A model generated the notes under the pieces. It was given only the letters and a program-made list of their open reading frames with translations. It did not search any database and had not been told where the DNA came from. From an uncultured Thermoleophilia bacterium (GTDB lineage Bacteria; Actinomycetota; Thermoleophilia; UBA2241), in the NCBI GenBank assembly GCA_903921965.1, contig CAIXSE010000288.1:1-12786 (forward strand): a stretch of 12,786 bases of DNA, given 5' to 3'. The position numbers and the translations under genes are program-made. This document shows, piece by piece, positions 1-6,298 of this stretch; positions within the stretch are counted from its first letter, which is position 1; each line of letters starts with the position of its first letter.

Positions 1-286
1 GGCGCCGGTTGGCGAGCAGGAGCAGGTCGAGACCCTCGTCGTGGATGTCGTCGGCGACCCACAGGATCTCGACCATCGGCAGGAGCTCGTCGCACAGCGC
101 ACGCACAGCGTCAACACCGATCCGGCGCTGTGCCAGCGCCACCGTCTCGAGCACCACGTAATTGGTGGTCACGAAGCCGGTATCATCGTCGATGCCGCGT
201 CGCCACGCCGGGAACACCGAGCTGTAGCCCACATCTGCGACGTCGAGGAGGGCGAGAAACGCCGACGTGTCGACGAAGACCGTCAC
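1..286 (-). CDS. vapC: VapC-like PIN-domain toxin (partial, C-terminus beyond left edge)
   Basis: The 95 visible residues start with GTG at 286 and read VTVFVDTSAFLALLD, the classic PIN first strand with the metal-binding aspartate (D6). A TTNYVVLET segment follows, carrying the conserved T/N patch (residues 40-42) and the second acidic residue (E47). PIN toxins of VapBC systems are Mg-dependent endoribonucleases, usually cutting tRNA or rRNA and so stopping growth. The third and fourth acidic residues should lie in the roughly 35-45 missing C-terminal residues, so catalytic completeness cannot be judged. The start overlaps the antitoxin stop by 4 nt (GTGA, 283-286), the usual coupling that keeps toxin synthesis tied to antitoxin synthesis. 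The family call is firm; the RNA target is unknown. Confidence 0.85.
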   Translation of the reverse strand, partial: MTVFVDTSAFLALLDVADVGYSSVFPAWRRGIDDDTGFVTTNYVVLETVALAQRRIGVDAVRALCDELLPMVEILWVADDIHDEGLDLLLLANRR

Positions 287-558
287 TCGTCGATGGAATC
301 GGCGAAGTACTCGTCGTGCCGGATAGAGAGGTCACTGAGGCCGGAGTGAAAGCGCCCGCAGGCGGCGATCGCCCTTGCCTTGCGTTCCTCCAGCGAGGTG
401 GCCGGAAGCCGCCTCGGCCGGCTCATGCGCTCGTCCACGGCCTCGCGGACGACGGCCGACACGGAGATGTGGCGCTGCTCGGCCTCGTCCCGCAGCGCGG
501 CCAGCTCCTCGGCGGTGAACTGGATCTGCACGCGTATCACGGTCGCTCCACTGGTCAT
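283..558 (-). CDS. vapB: VapB-like ribbon-helix-helix antitoxin
   Basis: A 91-residue protein starting at ATG 558. Residues 7-46 show the ribbon-helix-helix pattern: a short strand (VIRVQIQFT), a first helix (AEELAALRDEAEQR), a turn, and a second helix (SVSAVVREAVDERM). The basic stretch RPRRLPATSLEERKARA leads to an acidic/aromatic tail (HDEYFADSIDE) of the kind that binds the PIN toxin active site. It should neutralise the downstream PIN toxin and repress its own promoter. The frame is open further upstream, but this start fits the fold, and a good sigma-70-like promoter lies 17-45 nt before it. That leaves a leader of only about 10 nt with no clear Shine-Dalgarno, so near-leaderless translation is likely. 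Confidence 0.85.
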   Translation of the reverse strand: MTSGATVIRVQIQFTAEELAALRDEAEQRHISVSAVVREAVDERMSRPRRLPATSLEERKARAIAACGRFHSGLSDLSIRHDEYFADSIDE

Positions 559-586
559 GATGGCAGTTCTACCGACTATGATGGCA
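557..586. repeat. Direct repeats, probable antitoxin operator
   Basis: ATGATGGCA occurs at 557-565 and again at 578-586, a 21-bp period equal to two helical turns. One copy covers the antitoxin start codon and the other overlaps its -10 hexamer. Ribbon-helix-helix antitoxins commonly bind paired, helically phased half-sites of this kind to repress their own operon. The repeat is directly visible; the operator role is inferred. Confidence 0.5.
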
Positions 587-603
587 TCCGTCGAGGATGA
601 CAA
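575..603 (-). promoter_or_regulatory. Promoter of the vapBC-type operon
   Basis: On the minus strand, TTGTCA (603-598; 5 of 6 matches to the -35 consensus) is followed after exactly 17 bp by CATAGT (580-575; 4 of 6 to the -10 consensus). Transcription would begin near position 568, about 10 nt before the antitoxin ATG. The spacing and position are good; the assignment rests on consensus matching only. Confidence 0.55.
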
Positions 604-667
604 TGCCGCCGCTTCGCCGGTTGGATGCGCCGCGGACCCCGGCCTGCCCACGAGCCCGCCCGTTCTG

Positions 668-673
668 TATACT
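668..673 (+). promoter_or_regulatory. Candidate -10 element for the transporter/hydroxylase operon
   Basis: TATACT at 668-673 is the best -10-like hexamer in the 180-bp gap before the first plus-strand gene. No convincing -35 lies 16-18 bp upstream (TGCCCA at 645-650). A CTGAC/GTCAG inverted repeat (672-676 and 685-689) and the 8-bp palindrome TGCATGCA (706-713) lie around and just after it and could bind a regulator. If it is used, the leader would be about 100 nt. Weak evidence. Confidence 0.25.
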
Positions 674-729
674 GACCCGACCCTGTCAGGCCACCTGGGC
701 GGCGGTGCATGCATCCGGGGTCACATTTT

Positions 730-786
730 ATGAGAGCTTATGCGCACGGTACGCGTCCCGCGGCACGGGCGGAGGTGCCGGCGTGA
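730..786 (+). CDS. Possible 18-residue leader ORF upstream of livH
   Basis: ATG at 730 opens an 18-codon frame (MRAYAHGTRPAARAEVPA) whose TGA stop (784-786) overlaps the GTG start of livH as GTGA. GGGG at 717-720 is a poor, distant ribosome binding site. The peptide has no run of branched-chain or aromatic codons, so a classical attenuation leader is not suggested. It may be a coupling ORF or chance; short open frames are frequent in GC-rich DNA. Confidence 0.2.
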   Translation: MRAYAHGTRPAARAEVPA

Positions 787-1670
787 CCGACATCCTGCAG
801 CAGATCCTCAACGGCGTCAGTCTGGGCAGTACGTATGCGCTCCTTGCCCTCGGTCTGGCCATCGTGTTCAGCATCATCGGCCTCGTGAACTTCGCCCACG
901 GGGAACTCATAACCGTGTGCGGCTACGTCATGCTCGCCGGCCTCCTGATGGGCATGCCGTGGTGGGCCTACGCCCTGCTCGGTATCGCCGGGACGATCGT
1001 CGCCGCGCTCCTGATGGAGCGGCTGGCCTTCCGGCCCGTCCGCAACGCCAGCCCGCTCACCATGATGCTCACGTCTCTGGGTGTGAGCATCGGCATCGCC
1101 GCGGCCTTCGAGACCTTCGTCTCGCCTCGCGTGAAGGCCGTCCCGGCACCTGCCTGGGTCTCCTCCGCCGTCCACGTCGGCAGCCTCCGTATCCAGGCGG
1201 AGCACATCATGACCATCAGCGTCACCGCGGTCGCGGTGCTCCTCCTCCTGCTGCTGCTGCGGCGCACCGTGATCGGCAAGGCCATGCGCGCGGCGGCGGA
1301 GGACTTCAACGCCGTGCGGCTCATGGGCATCAAGGCGAACGCCGTGATCGTCACAGCCTTCGCCATCTCCGGCCTTCTCGCCGGCCTGGCAGCCGTGCTG
1401 ATCCTCGCGCGGCGCGGCGCGGTGAACCCGCACATGGGCGTGTTCCTCGGCATCAACGCGTTCGTGGCCAACGTCATCGGTGGCCTGGGCAATCTGTGGG
1501 GCGCCCTCGCCGGGGGGTTCGTCCTCGGGTTCGTGGAGGTCATGCTGCGCGCCTGGCTGCCGCCGGACATCGCCGGGTTCACCACCGGCTTCGTGTTCAT
1601 CTTCGTCGCGGTCGCGCTCGTCCTGCGGCCCGGCGGCATCTTCGGTGAGTCGCACGCGGAGCGCGTGTGA
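783..1670 (+). CDS. livH: Branched-chain amino acid-type ABC transporter permease LivH
   Basis: A 295-residue inner-membrane permease of the HAAT (LivH) family, the usual length. It begins VTDILQQILNGVSLGSTYAL and carries the hallmark FSIIGLVNFAHGE motif (about residues 29-41). Several hydrophobic helices follow, and a cytoplasmic coupling loop GKAMRAAAEDFNAVRLMGI (166-184) should dock onto the ATPases. It pairs with the LivM-type half of the next gene to form the translocation pore. GTG 783 was chosen because GGAGG (771-775) lies 7 nt upstream and residue 1 aligns with the usual family start; in-frame codons further upstream give a non-conserved extension. Its stop overlaps the next start by 4 nt (GTGA, 1667-1670). 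The ligand is not implied by the name: this family also carries aromatic acids, amides, urea and purine-type compounds. Confidence 0.92.
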   Translation: MTDILQQILNGVSLGSTYALLALGLAIVFSIIGLVNFAHGELITVCGYVMLAGLLMGMPWWAYALLGIAGTIVAALLMERLAFRPVRNASPLTMMLTSLGVSIGIAAAFETFVSPRVKAVPAPAWVSSAVHVGSLRIQAEHIMTISVTAVAVLLLLLLLRRTVIGKAMRAAAEDFNAVRLMGIKANAVIVTAFAISGLLAGLAAVLILARRGAVNPHMGVFLGINAFVANVIGGLGNLWGALAGGFVLGFVEVMLRAWLPPDIAGFTTGFVFIFVAVALVLRPGGIFGESHAERV

Positions 1671-3574
1671 GCCTCTACCGGCGCGATCTCGTCCGCGCCG
1701 CGATCGGCGCGGCCCTCCTGTTCGGCATCCTGGCCGTCGTGACTCTCGTCTACGGCTCTTTCGGCGGATCGCAGCGCAACGTGGCGATCGTGCTGCTCAT
1801 CGACCTGGTCATCGTCCTCGGGCTGCAGATCTTCTCCGGCAACTCCGGCGTGCTCACCCTCGCCCACGTCTCGTTCGCGGGCGTCGCCGCCTACATCTCG
1901 GCCATCCTCAGCACGCCGGCCATGGTGAAGAGCACCACGATCCCCCTGGCGCCTCTCGGGCTCGCCGGCGTCCAGCTCCCCGTGCCCCTGGCGATGCTCG
2001 TCGCCGTCGTGCTCACCACCGCCCTGGCGGCGCTCATCGGGCTCGCTCTCGCCCGCCTCTCGGGCATCAGCGCCACGATCGTCACGCTGGCGCTCGTCAT
2101 CGTGGTGTTCGCGGTCCTGACCAACTGGAAGAGTCTCACCGGCGGCGCGGAGGCGTTCTACGGCATCCCCTCCTCCACGACGATCTGGTGGGCTCTGATC
2201 GCGGCCGGTGTCGCCCTGCTGGTGGCGCGGTTGTTCAAGGCATCGCGGCTCGGGCTGCGCGTGCAAGCCACGAGGGAGGACGCCCTCGCCGCCGCCGCGT
2301 GCGGCGTGCAGGTCGTGCGCTCGCGCTACTGGTCGTGGGTGCTGAGCTGCGCCGTCTGTGCTCTGGGTGGCGTGCTGCTCGCTCACTTCCTCGGGGCGAT
2401 CAGCCCGGCCGGCTTCTACTTCACGCTGCTGTTCCTCACGCTGTCCATGCTCGTCCTGGGCGGCGAGTACAGCGTGACCGGCGCCGTCGTGGGGACGTTC
2501 CTGATGACGGTGGTCGCCGAGTTCACGCGATACCTCGGCGACGGTCCCGTGGTGCTCGGCCTGCAGCTGCCGGCACTGGCCGGGCTGTCCCTGCTGGTGC
2601 AGGGGGCGATCATCATCGCGGTGATGATCTGGCGTCCGTCCGGCCTGCTCGGGGATCGCGAGATCGACGGTCTCCTGACGCGGCGCGCGGCCGCGGGCGG
2701 GGACGCGCGCGCCGCTACGGCTGGAGACGGGGGCCCGCCGCCCGCCGGCCGCGTGCCCGCCTCCGCCCTGTGCGTCCGACACGTCTCCAAGCGCTTCGCC
2801 GGCCTGACGGCGGTGGACGACGTGTCCCTCGAGATGAGCTGCGGCGAGATCGTCGGTCTCATCGGGCCCAACGGTGCGGGCAAGACCACGCTGCTCAACC
2901 TCGTCTCGGGCATGTACGAAGCGAGCGCGGGCGAGATCACGCTGGACGGCCTGCCGCTCGACCGGCTGCCGTCCCATCGCATCGCGAGACTCGGCGTGGC
3001 GCGGACGTTCCAGACGACGCGCCTGTTCCGTGAGCTCACGGTGGACCAGAACATCGAGGTGGCCGCTTCGGTGGCTCGCCGCTACCGCCCGGACCGTGCC
3101 CGGCCGGCCGGCGCCGTCCTCTCCCAGTTCGGGTTCGGCGGCATCGCCCGGCAGAAGGCCGGCGTGCTGCCCTACGGGCGGCAGCGCGAGGTCGAGATCG
3201 CCCGGGCGGTGGCGCTCGCCCCGGCGATCCTCCTGCTCGACGAGCCGGCCGCCGGCCTCAACGACGAGGAGTCCATGGAACTGGTCGAGGTGATCCGTGG
3301 CATACGCGACCGTGTGGGCTGCGGCGTGCTGCTCATCGACCACGACCTCCACTTCGTCATGGCGCTCTGTGAGCGCATGTACGTGCTCGACGCCGGCAGA
3401 GTCATCTCCGCCGGCACTCCTGAGGAGGTACAGAGCGACCCGCGGGTGGTGGAGGCGTATCTGGGCACCCGCGGCACGGCGCGTCCCGCGGGTGTGCCCG
3501 AGCGCGGCGCCGCGGGAGTGGGCGTGCCCGCGCCCGTCCTCGCGGAGGGCGGCCCCCCGGGAGGCGTCTCGTGA
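1667..3574 (+). CDS. livM/livG: LivM-LivG fusion: ABC permease joined to ABC ATPase
   Basis: A 635-residue fusion. Residues 1-330 are a LivM-type permease, with the conserved FSGNSGVLTLAHVSFAGVAAY region (56-76), repeated hydrophobic helices and a coupling loop near 194-215, ending IWRPSGLLGDREI. After an Ala/Gly/Pro-rich linker (about 340-365), residues 366-602 form a LivG-type ATPase: Walker A GPNGAGKT (400-407), signature LPYGRQ (501-506), Walker B ILLLDEP (521-527) and switch histidine H559. A 30-residue Gly/Pro/Ala-rich tail follows. Permease and one ATPase are thus fixed one-to-one, while LivH and LivF remain separate. Such fusions occur in actinobacteria. GTG 1667 overlaps the livH stop; a second short open frame starts at its own stop. 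Confidence 0.92.
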   Translation: MSLYRRDLVRAAIGAALLFGILAVVTLVYGSFGGSQRNVAIVLLIDLVIVLGLQIFSGNSGVLTLAHVSFAGVAAYISAILSTPAMVKSTTIPLAPLGLAGVQLPVPLAMLVAVVLTTALAALIGLALARLSGISATIVTLALVIVVFAVLTNWKSLTGGAEAFYGIPSSTTIWWALIAAGVALLVARLFKASRLGLRVQATREDALAAAACGVQVVRSRYWSWVLSCAVCALGGVLLAHFLGAISPAGFYFTLLFLTLSMLVLGGEYSVTGAVVGTFLMTVVAEFTRYLGDGPVVLGLQLPALAGLSLLVQGAIIIAVMIWRPSGLLGDREIDGLLTRRAAAGGDARAATAGDGGPPPAGRVPASALCVRHVSKRFAGLTAVDDVSLEMSCGEIVGLIGPNGAGKTTLLNLVSGMYEASAGEITLDGLPLDRLPSHRIARLGVARTFQTTRLFRELTVDQNIEVAASVARRYRPDRARPAGAVLSQFGFGGIARQKAGVLPYGRQREVEIARAVALAPAILLLDEPAAGLNDEESMELVEVIRGIRDRVGCGVLLIDHDLHFVMALCERMYVLDAGRVISAGTPEEVQSDPRVVEAYLGTRGTARPAGVPERGAAGVGVPAPVLAEGGPPGGVS

Positions 3575-3672
3575 ACCTGGAACCGCCGTGCGGCCCGCCT
3601 CCACCGGGGGACGCTATCGCGCGTGACGATACGGCCGCGACCACCAGACAGTCGGACAGGGGGACAGCATGA
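3571..3672 (+). CDS. Possible 33-residue coupling ORF between livM/livG and the binding protein gene
   Basis: GTG at 3571 overlaps the upstream stop (GTGA, 3571-3574) and has a strong ribosome binding site, GGGAGG (3559-3564), 6 nt before it. The frame runs 33 codons and ends with a TGA (3670-3672) that overlaps the ATG of the binding protein gene (ATGA, 3669-3672). The peptide starts VNLEPPCGPPPPGD and ends TTRQSDRGTA; no domain is recognised. It spans the 94-nt gap exactly from stop to start. It could pass ribosomes from the membrane genes to the binding protein gene, or be accidental. Confidence 0.35.
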   Translation: MNLEPPCGPPPPGDAIARDDTAATTRQSDRGTA

Positions 3673-4874
3673 GTGGATGCAAGAAGTGGTTGACCTTCCT
3701 CACCATCGCCGCCTTGGCGGCGGCGGCCGCGGGCGGTGCGCTGGCCTGCGGCGGGGAGAGCGGCGGGACCTCGGACCAGGGCTCTCCCGCGGACAAGGTC
3801 GTCATCGGCGCGGCGCTCGGCCTGGTGGGCGATGCCGCGCCGGGCGACGTGCCGGCGTCGGAGGCCATGAAGTACCAGGTCGACGAGATCAACAAGGCCG
3901 GCGGCATAGACGGCAGGCAGGTCGAGCTGATCGTCAAGGACATGAAGAGCGACCCGGCCCTGGGCGGCACGGTGACCCAGGAACTGCTCGATGCCGGCGC
4001 TCAGGTGATCGTCGCGCCGGCCTTCCCCGGCATGGGCGCAAGCGTGGTCCAGACGGCCGCCAAGGCGGGCGTGCCCGTGCTCAGCGCCACTTCCACGCAG
4101 CCCGAGTACGTGGTCGTGGGCGGCAGCAAGGCGTATCTGGTGGCTTTCGGGGACAACGTGCAGGCCGCCGCGGCCGCACAGTACGCCCTCGAGCAGGGCT
4201 ACAAGACCGCGTACACGCTCACCTCGCCCGATCTCTCGTACACCGAGCGTCTGCCGGAGTTCTTCACCGAGGCGTTCGCCAACGGCGGCGGCAAGACCAT
4301 CGGCGACGACTCCTTCACCATCGGCCAGCAGGACTTCGCCGCCCAGGTGACCAAGATCCAGAACCTCGACCCGCAGCCGGACGTGATCTACACGGGCATG
4401 TTCCCGCCGGACATCGGCGTGTTCGTGCGGCAGCTGCGCGCCGCGGGCGTCACCGCCCCGCTGTACGGCGCCGACGGGTGCGACCAGCCGGCGCTCGTGG
4501 AACTGGCCGGCGCGGACGCCAACGGCATCGTGTTCACGACGCACGGCTACCCGACGCCGGGCAGCGAGTTCGAGGCGTTCATGACCGGCCTCACGGACTT
4601 CCAGGGCAAGGCGCCCGAGGCGCCCGCTCTGGCGGCGCTGGGCGGCGATACCATCCGCGTCATCGAGGCCGCCGTCAAGGCCGCGGGCTCTACCGATCCC
4701 AAGGCCGTCGCCGGCGCTCTCGAGAACCTTCAGGACGTCCCGGTGGTCACCGGTACCATCACCTACGCGGGCACCAACGGGATCCCGTCCAAGACCGTGA
4801 CCATCGTCGAGGTCGAGGACGGCGAGTTCGTGTACAAGGCGTCGTTCGTGCCCGACTTCATCCCCGAGCCGTGA
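3669..4874 (+). CDS. HAAT-family ABC transporter substrate-binding protein (LivK-like)
   Basis: A 401-residue periplasmic-binding-protein of the Leu/Ile/Val type (type I fold), usual length. The N-terminus has KK, a hydrophobic Ala-rich helix and a cysteine at C27 (GALAC), then a Gly/Ser linker (GGESGG). This suggests a lipid-anchored protein, though ALAC departs from the ideal lipobox and signal peptidase I cleavage after ALA is possible. The mature protein opens KVVIGAALGLVGDAAPGDVP and continues with family features such as AMKYQVDEINKAGGIDGRQV and the VIVAPAFPGMGASV segment near the ligand cleft. AGGGGGA (3658-3664) precedes ATG 3669. The gene lies inside the operon rather than first. The ligand is not predictable; linkage to a molybdenum hydroxylase points away from plain leucine uptake (inference). 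Confidence 0.9.
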   Translation: MSGCKKWLTFLTIAALAAAAAGGALACGGESGGTSDQGSPADKVVIGAALGLVGDAAPGDVPASEAMKYQVDEINKAGGIDGRQVELIVKDMKSDPALGGTVTQELLDAGAQVIVAPAFPGMGASVVQTAAKAGVPVLSATSTQPEYVVVGGSKAYLVAFGDNVQAAAAAQYALEQGYKTAYTLTSPDLSYTERLPEFFTEAFANGGGKTIGDDSFTIGQQDFAAQVTKIQNLDPQPDVIYTGMFPPDIGVFVRQLRAAGVTAPLYGADGCDQPALVELAGADANGIVFTTHGYPTPGSEFEAFMTGLTDFQGKAPEAPALAALGGDTIRVIEAAVKAAGSTDPKAVAGALENLQDVPVVTGTITYAGTNGIPSKTVTIVEVEDGEFVYKASFVPDFIPEP

Positions 4875-4900
4875 CGCGCGCGACCGGCGCCGCCGCGTGA
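4871..4900 (+). CDS. Possible 9-codon mini-ORF bridging the binding protein gene and livF
   Basis: GTG at 4871 overlaps the binding protein stop (GTGA, 4871-4874), reads nine codons (VTRATGAAA), and its TGA (4898-4900) overlaps the GTG start of livF (GTGA, 4897-4900). There is no clear ribosome binding site, so it would depend on reinitiation. It could explain how livF, which also lacks a clear Shine-Dalgarno, is translated. Chance is a real alternative. Confidence 0.2.
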   Translation: MTRATGAAA

Positions 4901-5721
4901 ATGACGGGACGCTCATCGCCGGCCGCCCGGCCGGAGGCGGGGCGGCCGCGGAGGCCGACGGGGCCGGGGCCGGCGAAGCGGCCGGCCCCGGCCCCGCCCT
5001 GCTCGAGGTGCGGGACCTCGTCGTCACCTATGGAGGCATCGAGGCTCTGCACGGGGTGTCTCTGCGCGTGGGAGAAGGTGAGATCGTCGGCGTGCTCGGC
5101 CCGAACGGGGCCGGCAAGTCGTCGGCGCTCAACGGCATCATGGGGCTCGTCAAGACTCCGCGCGGCCGCGTGGTGTTCCGGGGAGACGACATCACGCACC
5201 GGGACACGGAGAGCATCGTGCGCGGTGGCTTGGCCCTCGTGCCCGAACGGCGCCGGCTGTTCGGCCGCCTGAGCGTGCGCGACAACCTCCTGCTCGGCTC
5301 TGCGTCGCGCAGGGACAAGGAGGCGGCGCGCCGCGACCTCGACCGGGTGTTCGATCTCTTCCCCGTCTTGAGCGAGCGGCTCGAGCAGCAGGCCGGACTG
5401 CTCTCCGGTGGCGAGGCCCAGCAGCTCGCCATCGCTCGCGCCGTGATGTCCGGGCCACGGCTGCTGCTGCTCGACGAGCCGTCGCTGGGTCTCGCGCCTC
5501 TGCTGGTGGAGAAGGTCTTCGCGCTGGTGCAGGCGTTGCGCGACGAGGGTCTGACCATCCTCGTCGTCGAGCAGAACGCCTACCAGGTCCTGGAGTTCGC
5601 CGACCGCGCCTACGTCCTGCGCAACGGCGCCATCGTCGACCAGGGCACCGGCACGGAACTGCTGGCACGCGAGGACCTGCGCACGCAGTACCTCGGGTCG
5701 GGCGCGGGCCAGGCGCGCTGA
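4897..5721 (+). CDS. livF: HAAT-family ABC transporter ATPase LivF
   Basis: A 274-residue cytoplasmic ATPase. From about residue 35 it matches LivF: LLEVRDLVVTYGGIEALHGV, Walker A GPNGAGKS (68-75), signature LSGGEAQQ (169-176), Walker B LLLLDEPSLGLAP (189-201), and VVEQN at the switch region, which is normal for LivF. It works with the LivG half of the fusion to power the LivH/LivM pore. The first 34 residues are an Ala/Gly/Pro/Glu low-complexity extension not usual for LivF, and their DNA contains a perfect 15-bp hairpin (4960-4995). GTG 4897 is the best start because no ATG or convincing GTG/TTG stands just before LLEVRD. No good Shine-Dalgarno is seen, so translation may rely on coupling to upstream reading frames. 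Confidence 0.9.
   Translation: MNDGTLIAGRPAGGGAAAEADGAGAGEAAGPGPALLEVRDLVVTYGGIEALHGVSLRVGEGEIVGVLGPNGAGKSSALNGIMGLVKTPRGRVVFRGDDITHRDTESIVRGGLALVPERRRLFGRLSVRDNLLLGSASRRDKEAARRDLDRVFDLFPVLSERLEQQAGLLSGGEAQQLAIARAVMSGPRLLLLDEPSLGLAPLLVEKVFALVQALRDEGLTILVVEQNAYQVLEFADRAYVLRNGAIVDQGTGTELLAREDLRTQYLGSGAGQAR
4960..4995 (+). repeat. Perfect 15-bp GC-only inverted repeat within the 5' end of livF
   Basis: GGGGCCGGGGCCGGC (4960-4974) and GCCGGCCCCGGCCCC (4981-4995) are exact reverse complements separated by the 6-nt loop GAAGCG. The messenger hairpin would be extremely stable. It begins 86 nt after the binding protein stop and 63 nt after the livF start. It could protect the upstream messenger from 3' decay or reduce livF expression. 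There is no U-run, so it is not a standard terminator, and it is translated in the livF frame. Confidence 0.6.
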
Positions 5722-5743
5722 ACGGAAGAGAGGTGGCTCGTCC

Positions 5744-6298
5744 ATGGAGACGCTGACCCTGCCGGGCGATCCGGTCTCACTGTCGGTCAACGGCGACCGG
5801 CACACCTTCGTCGTCGGCCACGACCTCGTGGGGACGGAGACGCTCGCCGAGGTCCTGCGCGAGCGTCTCGGCCTCACCGGCCTCAAGGTGGCCTGTGACG
5901 AGGGCGCCTGCGGCGCGTGCACGGTCATCATGGACGGCCGCGCCGTGCTCTCGTGCATGGTGCTCGTCGTGGAGGCCGACGGCCACGAGATCCTCACCAT
6001 CGAGGGGCTCCCCGAGGACGACCCCGTCGTGCAGGCGTTCGCCTGCCAATGCGAGCCCGGCAACGGGACGGCGCTGCAGTGCGGGTTCTGCACCCCCGGG
6101 GCCGTGATGACCGCGAAGGCGTTCCTGGCCGAGAACCCCGACCCCACCCTCGACGAGGTCAAGGAGGCCCTGGCCGGAAACCTCTGCCGCTGTGGCTGCT
6201 ACCAGGGCATCGCCCAGGCGGTGCTGGCCGCCGCGGCCGGCGTGCGCGGGAGCGGCGCGGCGGGCGGCGCTCAGGCGGCCCGGAGGGCCGGGCGGTGA
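5744..6298 (+). CDS. 2Fe-2S subunit of a xanthine dehydrogenase-family molybdenum hydroxylase
   Basis: A 184-residue small subunit (CoxS/XdhC/HcrC type). A plant-ferredoxin-like domain holds the first cluster at C51, C56, C59 and C71 (CDEGACGACT, then LSC). The helical second domain holds the other at C113, C116, C148 and C150 (QCGFCTPG and NLCRC). The two clusters carry electrons between the molybdenum site and the FAD subunit. Unusual are an extra CQC pair (C101, C103) just before the second cluster motif and C152 right after CRC. A Gly/Ala/Arg-rich tail ends the protein. The site AGAGAGGTGG (5727-5736) precedes ATG 5744. The gene lies 22 nt after livF, and its stop overlaps the next start (GTGA, 6295-6298), so it clearly belongs to the operon. 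Confidence 0.93.
   Translation: METLTLPGDPVSLSVNGDRHTFVVGHDLVGTETLAEVLRERLGLTGLKVACDEGACGACTVIMDGRAVLSCMVLVVEADGHEILTIEGLPEDDPVVQAFACQCEPGNGTALQCGFCTPGAVMTAKAFLAENPDPTLDEVKEALAGNLCRCGCYQGIAQAVLAAAAGVRGSGAAGGAQAARRAGR

Noticed and set aside
597..782. Upstream in-frame extension of livH
   Set aside because: The extension (Arg/Pro-rich) is not like the family, and GTG 783 has a well-placed GGAGG.
604..782. Possible riboswitch (for example purine- or molybdenum-cofactor-sensing) in the operon leader
   Set aside because: No conserved core or multi-helix layout that I can recognise in this stretch; only small palindromes.
968..3604. Very long open frame antisense to livH and livM/livG
   Set aside because: Arg/His/Asp/Gly-rich composition without domains, opposite to genes with clear motifs; a typical artefact of third-position GC bias.
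3613..3635. Short inverted repeat (TATCG/CGATA) before the binding protein gene, considered as a terminator
   Set aside because: Only 5 bp of stem with flanking mismatch and no T-run; likely chance.
4901..5272. ATG-started frame overlapping the 5' end of livF
   Set aside because: The product is Arg/Pro/Ser-rich without motifs, whereas the frame starting at 4897 leads into all the ATPase motifs.
5917..6294. Upstream extension of the molybdopterin subunit frame
   Set aside because: It lies inside the 2Fe-2S subunit gene in another frame; GTG 6295 has its own ribosome binding site and the conserved N-terminus.
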